In this document: positions 1 to 14,809 of the stretch, in pieces
Position numbering within the stretch: the stretch's first letter is position 1
Layout: every line of letters begins with the position of its first letter
Source of the DNA: Paulownia fortunei
Taxonomy: Eukaryota > Streptophyta > Magnoliopsida > Lamiales > Paulowniaceae
NCBI GenBank assembly: GCA_019321725.1
Contig: CM033116.1
Location: forward strand, 18,187,869-18,251,868
DNA: 64,000 bases
Reading direction: 5' to 3'
The notes under the pieces: generated by a model
Told to the model about the DNA's origin: nothing
What the model saw: the letters and a program-made list of their open reading frames with translations, nothing else
Databases searched by the model: none
Made by a program: the position numbers and the translations under genes

Positions 1-3000
1 TAGGTGAGATAGGTTCATCTGGTATATCCCGATACAAGTGCTTCAATATGAAAAGAGCCGTGTCATAATCTCTCCAGTAGTTTCTGTGGAGAATTAATCA
101 TCAAAATAATTTTTCAGTTCCAGTCATTTCACATCCTAAAAGAGGTTCAAATCAGAACGCTGCTACTTACGTATGTGACCCAAGAGCTGATAGGTATGGA
201 TGCCGAAAAGTTTTGTCCTGCAGTAGCAAGAACATAAGAGATTAAGACCAATGCTGCTTGACTTTTAGATGAATATTGAAATTTAAATTACAGGCATGGA
301 TCTAAACAGCATCAATATAGCTCCAACTCATGAAGACGCACAGAAAATGGTTGCTGCAGAATATAAAGCCAAAACAGCAAAAGCACATACTTGTAATACA
401 TGATCAATTCGCCCATCTACAGGTCCTGTTAGTCTCTCCATCATAACTGAGCCATATGATCTCTCTTCTTTTTCTTGGGTATTTTCAGATTCCTCTGCAA
501 GAGACAAGGCAATAACTTCAATAAAAAGTAGCGATACTGTTGTTGAATAAAACCTTCTGATGTCTGTAGCATATTAACAATAACATCCAATACAAACTAG
601 TTTGCAAAGAAGCAAACTAAAAGCAGGGAAAGAACATTTACCAGCCTGGCCATCATTGCATCTCGATTCACAGATTGTGAGCACTTTAACCTATTCAAAG
701 AGCATTCAGTAAGACTCATAGATTAATCAATTAACCACATCTGCTGACAGATTAATTCTTGTAAAAATGTGTAAATCCAACTAACTTGTCACAACAGATA
801 CACTCTGAAGATTCTATATAAAGGTATTGCCAAAAAGCTGCCTCCTGTGATGGCTTTTAGCTAAATATAATCACCCACTAATAATAAAATTTTACAAGTA
901 AATATTCTCTAATAAGTGAGATAAATTTTAGGAACCAACTTAATTTCCTGTCCCGAAATTAGTGTTTCTTCTACCTGAAAATTAATTAATTATTTTAGAA
1001 AAATTCCATTATGGCATTTTTATTAGAAGAAAACAGATAATATTCATGTGCACTATTTTTCCAGGCTCATTCGCTTATGATTCAATAAGACTTTTCTCAC
1101 ATGTCAAAATTGTTTATCTACTAGGAATAAAGGGTTTCAATGCCTCAGAGAGAAGTCCAGAAACAAACCTGTTTGGGTTACCTAAACAAGGAAGCTGCTT
1201 GCACAAATTACAATAGAAACTTGACATAATTACTCGAATGCATACTATGATAATAACATAGTCTCTATATTCAGGACAGTAATACTATGTGTAGAAAGTA
1301 TTATGCGCATCAATACATATTTACCAAGCTATTCTCCAAATCAACAAAAGTTGCTTGCGAAACAGTCAGTAAGAAGTTGAATAAAAGTATATACAAGTAC
1401 AAATGAATTTGATTTGTTTCTACCTAAGAGACATCATTCAAAAGTCCAGAAGGGAGAGAGCAGAAGATAACCTTACAATGGAAAAGAAAATTGACAATGA
1501 CCAAATTTGTTGCAATTTCTAAGTTGAAAATTAAAAAAAAAAAAAAAGGGCAACACAACCAATAATACCCACCCTCACAGTGCTCAAGTTATCCACGAAA
1601 GCTTGAGAACGTGCAGCTAACCCTTCTCTAAATTCCTGTATGATATTGTATGAGCACAAGCGCAAGAGGAGGAAGCACAACATTAATATTTTTAAGACTG
1701 TGTAGTACCATTACCTGAAACCCAACATAGAGCCGCTTCCCACCTCTGTGGTAAGGAATTATAACAGGACGTTTGTGTATAAATTCTTTGCAGATAAGTG
1801 GTTCTATTCTGTATGGCAAACATGCATTACCTTATTAGAGGTTTTTCAGAGTTAAAAAAAAAGAACTAAAAACAATTTTGATCAAAAGTGTAAAAACCGA
1901 CCTATATGCCACAGGATCAAAAGGATGAAAGATGTTAAACATCTGCCGACATGCTGGCATCTCTTCATTTATATTTTCTTCTTCCCAATAGTCTTTCCCT
2001 TTGCCTAGCAACCCAGACAGCAGAAGATGTTTTAGTTAAAGATTCCAAATTCGATTTATGAATTGTATGCAACAAGTCTGACATGTAGACAAGGCAAGGC
2101 TTTTCATTTCTTTCATAGAATTAGTACATAACTGTAATAAAAAGCAGATGAAATTATGCAATTCTCCACTTTAATGCAATTTTGAGGGTGAAATAGTCCT
2201 GGGAACATCCAGTATTTATATACAGGGTAGAGTTGACAGATACTTAGATATCAGAACTGCTGAACAGTATGTAAGAACCAGCAACAATAAAAGCATGTAA
2301 AAGGTCAAATGAACAGCAATTTCTGCAAACTTGACTTCAACTTTTACAAACCTAATTTTGAGGAAAAGCAACGCGACTTAAAAAAGTGAAATACGTCAAA
2401 AAGGAATACTGAAAACTATAATGACTGATCAAGTAATCTGTACTTAATAATAATAGGGAAAAAAAAAGTCTTTTGCAAGATGCCCGTCCTATTCTAATGG
2501 ATACCTGACACACTTCCAAAGGAGAAATGAAAAGAGAAGGAAAGAAAAAAATAGGTATAGCAATTATCAAGCCTCAGCCATTACCGATCCCGATACGAAC
2601 ATTGCGGAGGGAAAGAAACACTCCAAGGGGAGACCCCACAGCAAAGAATGTGTCAACCTGACATCAAACCCAAGTATATTAATCTGAGATGACCTTTGCG
2701 TCAAATGTGTAGAAAACAGAAAACGGTGGGACTGTGGGACAATTTAGGAGAGGGCAAGTACTGCAGCATACAGTTAATGAGAATTAGGGAATCAGCAGAG
2801 GGATTTGGGTAAGCAGGCTATATATCAATTCTTATTCGCATGCACAGGCACTCATATATTGAATAGCATATAAGACATCAAAGCATATTCACACTACTAA
2901 ACCGAGCAACAGTCCTTAAAGCCAACAACAGAGGGTGGAAGAAATGAAAGAAAATTACCTTGAATTCTAATTTTGTGTATCTTATTTGTGGGGTAAAACT

Positions 3001-6000
3001 CTTCCAGGAATCTCTATGCCCAAGCTGAACACTCTCAGGATCAGGCTGATTTACTGCCGTTGTACTCTTCTTTGCATTCACTGGTAGTAGATCACACAAA
3101 TACAGGACATTCAACTTATTAAAATCTGCACGATTCGAAATGAACAAGTATGTATAAAACAGCCATATATTACCATCTTGAAATCACACAATCTATACCT
3201 CTGTCAGCACATTCAGCTTCAAATTCTTTGATTTTTGCTTTTAACAAATCAATCTGAAAGATACGGGATTGGTAAGAACGAAAATTAAGGTGTCAGCACA
3301 AGAAACACAGAGAAGTTATCAGTTACCACCTCTTCCCTCAATGATTTGATTATTTCATCTTTGTCATTATCAGAGATATTCTCGCCATTTTTATTGTCAT
3401 CACATGGTACAACCTCACTTTTCATGATATTAGGGTCACTCATCACATCGCTTTTATAAAGTTCTTTGTGATTCAAATTGCTGAAAGGTTCATTGGAATT
3501 TTCATCTGATAACGAGGCATCATTTGTCTGCTGGTAGCCAGCATCAATAGTAGTTGATTCATCCGACTCTGATGCTGCTGGCGGACCCAATTGATTACAA
3601 GTTCCCTCCACAGTTTCTTCGACAAGGTCTGGATTATCCGCATGACTAACTATGCTCTCAACTCCGGCATTCTCAGAGCTCTCATCCCCAAAATTTGAGA
3701 TGGGATTGCAACTAGATGATAAGTTATTCCTTACAGAACAAGGGGCCTCACTTCTTTCGTGTTCTTTGTACATCCACTCCATTGGAAAGGGTGAATATAG
3801 AGTTTCTTGATGACAAAGGATATCATAAGATAGAACACTTCCCAAAGAGTGACCATATATGGAAACCTGAAAAGTAGATTCAGTTACAGACAACTCAGTT
3901 TAAACAATAAGCTCGAATATTTTATTATCAAATTAATAAGAAGCTTTCTATTTTCAACTAGCCATATACCTTTCCATCATAACCAGGGTTCCTCATAAGA
4001 AACTTCAAATATAATCTGTTAAGTTGGTTGGATACCTGAAAATAATTACACCTCAAATTAACAGATAATCTACGTAGATTAACTAATATTATGGTATTGG
4101 CACAAAATTCATTCTTGCAGATATATCAGGAAATAGTCACTTTCTCACAATCCATATGATGTTGATGATCAAGAAGTCACGAAATAACAAATAAGGGGCA
4201 GAACTGCAATGTTAGAATAATCCAATTAGCATATTTCTTGGTCCAGTAACATTGCAATGTACCATGTGAAAAGATGAAACTGTCAAGAATACTGGCTTAT
4301 GGTTAATGATCTTGCAAGTATAACATTAGTTAAAAATCAACTATGACAACTTTGAATGGAAGAACTTTTGAGATGGATATGACTATCCTTATTTTAAATA
4401 GCATTCCAATTGTGATACAGATTGAAAACAAATCTCAACTTTACAGCAAAAGAATAGACCTAAGGTAGGAAGAGACACTTACAACATTTTCAGAAGAAAT
4501 GTATTAATTGACTACTATCACTTTGCTAAAAAAGGAATATATTATATGAAAGCATTTCATTAGTTTAGTTCCTACGCCTGTATATCAATGAAATCACGAA
4601 TTCCTTTTCTTGATAAGGAAATAAAAAAAATTAAACAATCAAGACAAAAAAGTATAACCATAGAGCTTCTTATATATTATGATTATAGGTATGCAATTGA
4701 GTGCTTAAAATAATATCAGAAAAACAAATAAGAGGCATCCAAAAATTATTGGAAAAAAAATAAAACTACAGAATGAAGGCATGGAGGAAAGCAACTAGAT
4801 GGGGGTACCGAGTCAATGATGTCCTGACAATAGATAGGGCTCATATAGTATAAGACATCATGAACTGTTGCACTCAACATGGTACGTAGCCCTCGAACAC
4901 CATCTAAAGTGATTTTTTCGACTGCAGCTTCACCACTAAGTTTCAATCCCTTCCTCCACTAGCAAAGGCAAAGAAATAACAATTATAACATAAACTGAGA
5001 GTCAAAGTAGCACCACGAGAGAATTGCAAGCTAAACAAGTAAAATCTACATAATAAAATCCAAGCATATCAGCAGCCTGATAGCAAGTCCAGATGTAGAC
5101 AGTTATAATTGAGAGAAAAAAACCTCACACAGTAAAGCTCTTAACATCACATCCAGAATACTGATACTCTTCAATATCCCAGAATTCATATCTTAATCAG
5201 CTAATATTTATTATTAGAGGATCCCTCCATAGTAAATAACTAGCCAGATCTCCAAATTGCTCATGGGCACCATAGAAGCATATTTTTTAGGCAAAAGCCC
5301 ATATATGATATAACCCATAAAACTTTTCTATAGAGAATTTTAGCCCAACAAACACGGCAGAGATTGCTTGGAGTGAGCTCATCCTACTGATCTAAGAATA
5401 CTAGCTATGAAACTTTCCTCACAAGGCATTAGTGGCCTATACTCTTGACACTAACATCCAGTCTTCTTCAACTAGCCCAAAATCTTTAAATGATATCCAA
5501 GAATATCCAGAATAGTTCATAGAAGACGAGGCAATCCTCTTCTTGGATGCAAATGATCAGGAATAGTCAGCTACACATCCATAAAGCTTCCTTATAGGTC
5601 CACAAAGAAACAATCTTATCATTCAAGATACTCAATGGTGATTGAATGTCTAGATGTTGCCCTTCTGGACATATATAATCTGTTATGTTACCAAAATGGT
5701 TAATTTTGGTAATGAAGAACTTGTTTTCTTAACTCTGTCCCAGAAAGCCCTAATACAAACACTTAGTAAACCCAAAAATAATACCAAGATCATATACAGT
5801 AAAACAACCTCAATTTTTCCAAAGTTTCTGTCAATAATACTAATTAACATTTCAGCCTCCCCAAGCCTCTCTGCCATCATTTACCATATGTTTACCTTTC
5901 ATTCGTAATATTTTGTAGTCACATGTAGTAACATATATTTTGAAATCCAGCTTGAAATATAATTCTTCACTGCTGTTGTAAGTATAAATTCCAAATATTT

Positions 6001-9000
6001 GTCACATCAGTTTCAGTAGGAAAGGCTGCAATCCATCCAGTTACAAGACAACAACAAATGGAAGTAACCACGAGGCATATTCGATTACCATAAGCATCAT
6101 TATGAAATTCTGGAATCCAGTTCCATCGTAACTAAATCAAGAATGCAATTAGAAAAAGAAAATAGTAAATACAAAATAACAAGGATAACGAATTATGGAA
6201 GTGCACTAAGTACCTGACATGGAATGTAAAGAACTCTTTGAGTGCCACGTTGGTGCAGAGTAAGGTGTCTTTCCCCAAGGCTTGCTGTCACATGGCGAAA
6301 ATTTCCAACATCATCCACCAAATTAGATTTCTCCAACCTTTGACCAATACCATGAACCATGAATACTAAATGCCGAACAGGAACCTAGACCAGAAAACAA
6401 ATACTTGCATTAAGAGCAACATATACTTCATGGGAGCTCATGAGCGCGCCAAATGCGCAGGAAAAATTCCATATAAATAGATCAAAAGAATAGTCAGTGA
6501 ATGTCGGAATCCACATATCCTTGTGGAAATCTATAAGCAAACATCATGAAAAATTAGTCCGATACAATTCCAAGCTTAAGCTATCAAAATTTAGTTCAAA
6601 AAACCACTTTAAAGTATTAAAAATTAAAGATCTTTAACAGAAACAATCATGAGAAGACTTACACTAACCCCATCATAATAAAAATGATACAAGTGACCTT
6701 TCAGATACAATTTCACTGTTCAGCAGTTCTTTCTCTTACACACAAACATTCAATAGCTGAAATATAAATGGATATTTTAGAAATCCAAAATACTAACAGA
6801 CTCGGCATATATTGCTTATTTCCCACTCAGTTCCCAAAAACCTCGTCAGCTTGTTCATATGGCACATCAAGTTCAAACTGAAACTGAGATCCACTGTATC
6901 TAACTTGCCACTACATCCATTTTTCCATGTCTTAAATTGCTGAAGCAATGAACCTTTAATTTTATACATGACTATAATTGTGTTTTGCTTTCATCAGTCT
7001 ACTGAAGTAACTAATCAAAAGAAAGTCTAAGGAACGAGATAGCCAGCCATGATCATGCTGGTTAAGTTCAATCAAGTAATAACTAAACTTGTGAGAAAAG
7101 ATCTGATAAGATAATCTACAAAATTTACATTCTATCCAGACCTTTCAATAGTCTCATCTGGGAAAATGATCAACTGAGTCTTATATGAAATTTTTTTAGC
7201 TCTTTTAACAATGCAAAGTTACTAAAAAAGTTTGTTGGATATGATGTAAGTTACAAAAAGTTGGAAACTTCATGTTAACTAGACAAATCAGAATGAAGAG
7301 AGAACTAATTTTATGTGCTGAGAGAAACAAATCAACAATGGGTAAAACCAATTCACAGCAACAATTGCAACCAACTTTTTCTCCCCGTTCCCACCATAGC
7401 ACCAATATGGACGGAGCACATGAATTTAAGAAAAATACATGGTTTTGGAATAGTTACAATCATCTATGTTCTCTACTTTTATCTTCCCAAGTCAGGAAAT
7501 TTGTTTGCATATCTATATCTCACTTGCATTAAGGACTATAATAAAGAATAAGGAAATTCAGGACATATGACTACACTCAAAACATTACTTAGCATACCTG
7601 CGAACAGTAATCATCCATTTCCTCCTCCTGCTGCTGACGTAATTCATCCTGAAATAAATAGGAAGATAATGTACAGAGGCATTGCCTTATTCAGCTATGA
7701 GAACAAGAAAAGGCTTCCATGTAAATTCATAGAACTGCTCTATGTGTGGGTTGTAACATTATAATTATGACAACACTGCCGCCGTTTGAGAAATTGCAAC
7801 TTTTGATGATCACAAAATGAAGCAAACAGAAGAGATCGCAAAGAGAATAAAGTCCAAAACAAGTTCTCCAGATAAAATATCTTGCTATGACAAAAAAGAC
7901 CTTTTCACATTATTATTGTTTTCAGATTTGATTTCATAAGCACAACTGTAACGGTGTACTGAATAATTCTCTTTAATAAGGGCCACCTGATGCTTCCGGG
8001 AAAAACAAAATGTGCACATAGAAAATAATCAAATTCTTCAACCTAAACTTCAAAAACTTTGTATTATAGCTAGTGTCATTTAACTAGATATAACATAAGG
8101 CATCAATATCTTGTGTTATAATTCTAAATCATAAAAATGTGCTGCGATTTACTATAAACTCATTAGAAACATCATATTGTAAAATGTCATAAATCCGTCT
8201 ATTACTCATGGGTCCTAACATGCTCGAGGTGTGTAACCAAGCCCCAGCCCCAGTCCTGTTTTCCAACAACTGGTGTAAGAGAAGAGACACCCAATAGGAG
8301 AAGTTAGCAATAGCGAGGAGGAAATACGTGTGCTAAGTTTCGGTAGTTAAACAACAGTTAGAAGTGAAAAGAACTACCTGTGTTGGTTTCTGTGACTGAG
8401 ATGGAGCATATCCACGTCTTAACTTAATGTCATTTCTTCCAAGGCTTATAACACTAGAAAACCCAGAAGCATCAGCACTTAGCCAAGCTTCCCATGTATC
8501 ATCTTCCCCTGTGAAAAGGGCATGCAATCCCTGCAACCAGAAAGCACATAATAGTTATAGCTCACTTTAATAACCATTACAGGTAATTTTATGTTAAGAC
8601 AGAGGGCCATACTGAGGTTGAGCCTTGTAAATCAACACGAGCGGCAAAGAGACCTGATGGTTGAAAGGTTCGTCGATGCCAAACCTGAAAGCAAGGAATC
8701 GTAGATTCATCAACTAGTCTTTGGAGACTGAGCCAAGACTGACCCAAAAATTAATGCCCAAATGAGAAAGAAAACAAAGTCATAATGACAAGCAAGCTCA
8801 TTATTTGATCAAAAGCTTGTTAGATTGAAACCTAAAAGGAAAAAAAATATAAAACACGAAGTAATCATGCACTCTTTATTGCACATAATATTGAGAAACA
8901 TGGCAAGGTGCTCCATTCAGATACCTTCCTAATCTACTTAACCAACTAGAAGAGGACCATATGGAAGAAATCAAATGCACCTGACTTTGGTATGCATACT

Positions 9001-12000
9001 CCAATTGCTCACAAACATCCTCACGCAGTGGAAGCCAATCAAGACCACCTTTACGAGCAAACCAGTGGCCTCGTAACACCCTTCGATTCTCTCCATTCCA
9101 GTAAACAGGAAAACAATGTCTCTTGACCAAATCTACCTACAACAATACTGTGTTATTCAACATTCTATGTTTTGTTATTCGTAAAGAAAATTTTGCACCC
9201 ATGGGTGGGGGATCTCCAAAGTTTTCGTACACTAATACCAAGGAGATGAACGTGAGATGGGTATATAACAGAAAGGACATCCAAGAGGTAAATTTAGATG
9301 TTGGGAGAATATGGCAATTACAGTTCCCCATTGACTGGCGCAGAAAATATGACCTAGAAACCAGAATGCTATGCCAAAAAAAGTGGGCTGTTGCCAAGAG
9401 ACTCAATACATTAAAATTTCAAATCCACACTGCAGAAATGGAACACTGAGAAAGTTCTCCATCAGAACTGAACTTTATACAGATATAGTTGCCCGCCAAG
9501 TATAACCACAAGTTACTTCGATGTACAATATAAACCTGGCAAATGATGTCCTGCAGTATTAGTAACTGACACTTACTGGCCCCTTGGAATTACAAGTATG
9601 CCCATATCTCATCAAAACATCAATGTGGAAAAGAAAACAATAGACAGCAAAAATTATTTTTCTTGTTCAAGCAAAAAAGAGAAAAAAACATAATAGTACG
9701 ACTATATAAACAAACCCTCGCTGAGAAACATTTTTTTCATCCGTAACAAATAAGGCTCACCAAGAAAGAATTTCATGCAATGTTTGGTGTTATTTCAGGG
9801 GAGTATTTTCACTCCCCTAGAATGGATTTTTCAAATGAAACCAAACATTTAACTCCCAGAAGACATCTTTCTCATCCCCTAAAATATTTTAAAAAAATGC
9901 TAATCATTACTCTACAAATATATATATATATATATATATATTTTCCAATAATTATTTTTATATAAATACATATAACTTTATGCATATTCCAATCATTATA
10001 TCAATAAAAAATATATATTTACAGCTTCTAATTATTACATTATAAAAATATATCTTCCAATCTTTATTTTAATATAATAACAATGTATAATAATGATTAA
10101 AAAAAACTTAATGCGATTAATGCGACACCACTAATCAGACAAAAACTTTCATGAAAGACATCTACAATAGTAAATGTCTCCCCCCAAAAAAAAACCAAAC
10201 ATCCTTTCGTCTTTCACACATTCCTCAAAACATCTTCCCAAAACACTCCAAACAACATCAAACATAGCACCAATTTACAGAACAATTTAAAAAGCATGCA
10301 ATGGAGCTTGATATAGAATTTTTTTAAGGTTTTGAAATATATCTGTTAAGATTCACTAAAATCACGATCCTTTCTCTTGGACTAGGTAAAGAATGAAAAA
10401 CCCAGAAATGACTGGAAAACTAACAAATGGCACAGACATTTAGAAATACATTGAGCAATATAATGCGGCATTCCTGACTTAATTTGATTTGGTACTATCC
10501 TCATGATCAAGATTTCCCATCACCGAAATGTTGTTTCTCCATAATTGGTAGTACGGATGGAAGTAAAACAAGCTATAATCAACTTACAATTTTTGATAGA
10601 AGACTGACCTTTGAAAAATTGCATTTAGTTTAGGGAAAAAGGAAGTTTTCTTTTTTTACTTTAACCCAACACATGAAGCACGCCATCAATAATCTTGTAA
10701 AGAAAAAGAATAATTTGGTATAAATCCCAATTGTGAGTAATTGACTTTGTTTCATTATTGAATATCATTTGACTATAATCAAGCTTGTGCTTAATCCATT
10801 TAATCTCCCCAGTGTTGCTAAAGTATGAAAGCTCCTTTGAAGAGGCAACCATGATGTCCAAATTTTACTCCAAAAGTTGACTACTAGATAAGGCTAATTT
10901 AGAACACGAGGCCAAATAGAAATAAATAAAATGCGGTTGGTATAAAGCTTCCCTATCCCTTCTAAGCCCAAGCAGGCAGGGGATGGGAAAGAACACCTTT
11001 TTTACCAGTTCATCTGCTTAGTTATTTATTATTCTTGCAGGGGTAGTCAAAATTCCCATCCCATGTTCTAATTAAAGTAAATTCAAAAGACAAAAAATCA
11101 CTTTGATATCACTAAGCTACTATCCATCATGAATACAGGGGCAACAGATGAGAAACTTTTTACACAATTCTCATTTTACAAAGAAACCAAGTATCCATAA
11201 GAGGACTACAGATGAAAAGACTACCTCATGCAACCCTCCCTTTACAGGGACACCGACTCTCTCTTCGTCAGTTGTGAATAGTTGGCATGATTCAGGACTC
11301 TCCAAAGACAATTGTTGGCTTGAGTTGGAAATGATACTAGGCTGCCCCCTAGGACCTTCACTACACTCTGCATACTCTTTCCACCAACTAGAAAGTAACT
11401 CATCCTCTCTCTGTGAATATAGCAAATATCTCTGAGCACACTACTTTGTATGTACAGTAGTTTTCAAGTTACAAAAGTACAATGATCAACAAAATAAAAA
11501 GCTAGAAAAGCAAATGCAGAAAAAGAAAATTTCATGACCTGCAAGAAAAATGCCTCTATTGCCAGAGAATCCCTCATACCAAATCGAAAATAGTCACCGT
11601 TACCAACAATTTCTGTTCGAGGGACTGATGCGGCTAGCTCTGCCAAAAACACAGAAAGCAACATATATCACACAGAATGACATACCAAGAGTATCGGGTG
11701 GAATTTTGAGGAGTCTACAACCGATACCTCTTTTGATAAAACAATCATAAACAGAAAGGCCTATTCATCTCCTCCTATAACTATTTCCACATTAGGGTCG
11801 TATTGCTATAAGCCATTGAGCAGAAGCTAATTCTTAATAGTCCAAAATCTCATTATAGTGGAGTTATATAAATTTACAAGGGGTATAGGCAGTCCAGGTT
11901 GGACGTGCAATCCAAATGCAGAGTCACAAATTCTATTGATTATCCGTAATAATTATATCAATGAAAAGCTGCAGACACAGTTCCACCAATTCTTTGAAAA

Positions 12001-14809
12001 GTTTTCCCAATCAAAATTTACTCATTATGGCTGCATGAATAATAAAATTATATTGAATCGAATAACTTCTATACTTAAACCTTTCACAATAGCTTCAAAC
12101 CTACCTTTGATCTTTTAAATTTTATGGGAAAGAAGAAAATAAGATGATTTAGTTTAGGATGCATCTTGAATATTTCTTACCAAAAATATCATATACAATC
12201 TATCATGGATAAATAAGCACCATCATGACTTTGTAACATTACGATGTGCTAAATCCATGATCCACCAAGGGATGCAACCCAAGAGCAAAACAGCTATTTG
12301 ACTATCTGTTTGCTTTACTCTTTTAAATTTATCTGGGCATTCAAGCAGAAGTCCAAAAAGTATGTAAGTGTTTCATATCCTTGAAAATAGAAGATGTTCA
12401 TGCCTGTTAATGATTCAACTTCCTCTTAATCCCTTCCACTGCCTCTGAATGACAACCAGAAAAAGATGTTAAATAAAATGTTTTCCTCATTTTTATTAAT
12501 TAAGCACTGTCAAAGCGTATACTGGGCAATACTGTGGTCCCCTTAAAAACATAAACTATAAAAAACAAGCTCCTATTTCTTTAACTGCTATAGTATTTGA
12601 GGGTAGATTGCACGCATGCAATAGCAAACATTCAGGAGTGCCATTATCTTAATTATACACGTTTTCACAGCCGCTTTGACTTTCACTGATCAAAGTTACC
12701 ATTGACCAGTAATGCAGACAGAAAATATGTATGAACAGTTTTTCAAGCAAAAACATGAACAAAAAATACACCGTTGCAACAGAAAGCTGGTTTACTTATA
12801 TGGTCAAATGTAATTCTTTATGAATAAACTCATCACTATGATATAAGAGTTCAAACCTACAATGAAGCTACAAAGTTTTGGAATTAAAAACGCGAACAAC
12901 TCAAATGTGAACGATGCTTGGAAGACCCCTCAGGTTTACTAGAAAAAGTCAACAGCCTCATTCATTTTTTTGAAAAAAAAATAGAGTAATGGTTTTTGGA
13001 AGCTGCAATTCATTGAATATCTTTATGGGAGCTGATCAGGTCCTTTATCTTCATACTAAACAGCTAGAGTGACTACATTTTCCATGGTCTCTTCCATTCT
13101 ATCTGGCCCATCCCTTTTTGACAAAACTAGATGCCGTTGCTCCACCAACAGATTATCTTTCTTCCCCTCGCATTGAGCCCCCCACCCCAAAGGTTTCCTT
13201 GCATTTCAGAAACCATGGGAATCACACCTGCACATTGATGCTTGCTGATAACATATCAGCCACCACGTATCTCGGATTGCAACTCTGGAATACCAAAGCC
13301 AAGGGAAAAGATCAAATCATTTGAACCTCACTTCACAGTTTATAAATATCTTGCACTTTTCCAAACAACTCATGAGGCACATTCACCTCCCAACCAGTTT
13401 AAGTTTCACCCAATAACAATTGGGGAATGTGTTTGCCGAGTTGAAAGCTGAGAAAACATGGCCTCTACTTCTAAAACATGCAACTAAACCTGCTTCTGAT
13501 GTGGACCCTTTTCACCTTGAACATGGGGATAACGACCACGTGGTACAAAGGACACTCAATTGGTACCATTCCCCTGCACCAGTACAATGGCATATGCTGA
13601 GCTATTTTAGACATTTTGGACTTTTGAACTTAAGAGAGTTATCTGTTATTGATGTTCTCGTCACAATTGTTTTTCTGATTATAGCGCAATTGCACCTTGG
13701 ACCATGGATGTAATTTCAATTACTTTGCTGTTCATTTTTCATTGTTCTTTCAGCTCATCAAATTTTCATGATATCAAGCTAGAAATCTTATCAGAAAAAG
13801 CTTTTAAGGCTGAATGTCAATGCCAGCCCTATCTAACTGATTTTGGGGTGAAAAGACATAAATGAAGTAGCCAGCACACCCTAAAATGTTGAATAAACCA
13901 GAGTAAGTCTGTCACCATTTGAAAGTTATTGTCCATCGCAAGAAGACTTCTCATTACCATTTGTTTAATGGCCTCGTCCCTGACTCCTATGTTTATATCT
14001 TCACAGCAAAGCAGCCAATAAGTCAAATACATATGTCAAAACGAGCAACCAGAAATAGCTAACTGCTTCATAACCCCCGCATCTCCCTAAATCCTCCTTC
14101 ATATCTGCATGGTCACCACCACATTCTCTCTTTATCATATGTTTCTAGACTTCCATAAGTCCTTCTCACATGTTTCCCCAGAATAGAAGCAAAAGCATGC
14201 ACATCTCCAAATTCAGAGAGCTTTTCATGAAACAATCAGTAGGACGACACAAAAAAATGATCACAACAAACTCATATATAAAATCGATCAATTTAATTAA
14301 CATGGTCAAGAACGAAACAGCAAACAGAAACTATTTTACATTTTATCATCCTATAACGGAACAATTCAACTAAAATCGTAAATGCCCAATATTCACTCTA
14401 CTTTCAACTACCCCAAATACCTATAGCCACAAATCAGCACTCTTCAACTTTCTCCACTCACATCCCAAGCTCCTAAGCGAGCATGGTTTACAGCAAGGAA
14501 ATGAAAAACATAATCATGATATAATGAGAAGATCAAAAGCATAACATAGTTTGGAAACAGTCGCTACGACAAAAATGAAAAGAAGTTCCTTTGGCACTGA
14601 CCATTTACTGCCAGAGGGACCTTGCAGAAGTACCACCTAACATCACCACCATCTGAGGGACTCCTGGTGTGGGCAAGGTATTTTTGCCTGCCCTCACACT
14701 GCTCAATCTCATTGGCCAACCTCCTTATATTCGACGGGGTATTCTTTAACATGTCCGGTGAGGTCTGCTCCACCCCATCAGCACCACTAGCCCCCATATC
14801 CAACCGCAT
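1..14809 (-). CDS. SGR2: SGR2-like DDHD-domain phospholipase A1 (3' end off the left edge)
   Basis: Ortholog of Arabidopsis SHOOT GRAVITROPISM 2, a phospholipase A1-like protein of vacuolar/endomembranes needed for shoot gravity sensing (family knowledge). Exons: 14809-14602, 11639-11539, 11410-11225, 9136-8981, 8684-8613, 8530-8378, 7648-7598, 6384-6214, 4958-4809, 4035-3970, 3866-3327, 3253-3199, 3125-2959, 2657-2585, 2004-1902, 1808-1715, 1635-1573, 690-642, 494-391, 217-171, 83-<1. All use GT..AG and keep frame; about 897 codons are seen against roughly 930 in Arabidopsis. Exon 11 opens with the lipase elbow YGHSLGS (Ser about 445). A low-complexity acidic stretch and a short coiled-coil-like segment follow, then the DDHD domain: HPFDPVAYR, GRIDHVL, the HPYL...SHTNYW stretch and RDYD. 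The ATG at 14809 is preceded in frame by a TAG, itself part of a likely 5'UTR splice acceptor (TTTTTTTTTAG near 14828). Intron 1 is nearly 3 kb. Confidence 0.93.
9778..10204. mobile_element. candidate MITE in SGR2 intron 3
   Basis: An AT-rich block of about 425 bp is bounded by an inverted match: ATGTTTGGT followed by a GGGGAG..ATTT motif at the left end, and the same order on the opposite strand at the right end (ACCAAACAT near 10190-10200). Just inside the left end, GGGGAG and CTCCCC form a small hairpin. I could not find a convincing target-site duplication, so the exact ends and the superfamily are open. There is no coding capacity. It lies between exons 3 and 4 of the SGR2-like gene. Confidence 0.4.
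9918..9941. repeat. (AT)n microsatellite
   Basis: Uninterrupted alternating A/T run of about 24 bases inside the candidate MITE in SGR2 intron 3. Confidence 0.9.
13118..13716 (+). other. unexplained, less AT-rich island in SGR2 intron 1
   Basis: Within the long first intron of the SGR2-like gene this stretch is visibly less AT-rich than its surroundings and keeps overlapping plus-strand open frames (about 68, 69 and 97 codons). One frame holds LADNISATTYLG, which faintly recalls the Ty1/copia RNase H motif around DN..AT.YL, but the following residues do not match that family. I do not recognise the remainder. It could be a very old insertion or just a less AT-rich piece of intron. Confidence 0.25.

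Noticed and set aside
9123..9449. Plus-strand open frame of 108 codons opposite SGR2
   Set aside because: It lies in an intron and overlaps the edge of exon 4 on the opposite strand; the translation resembles nothing known.
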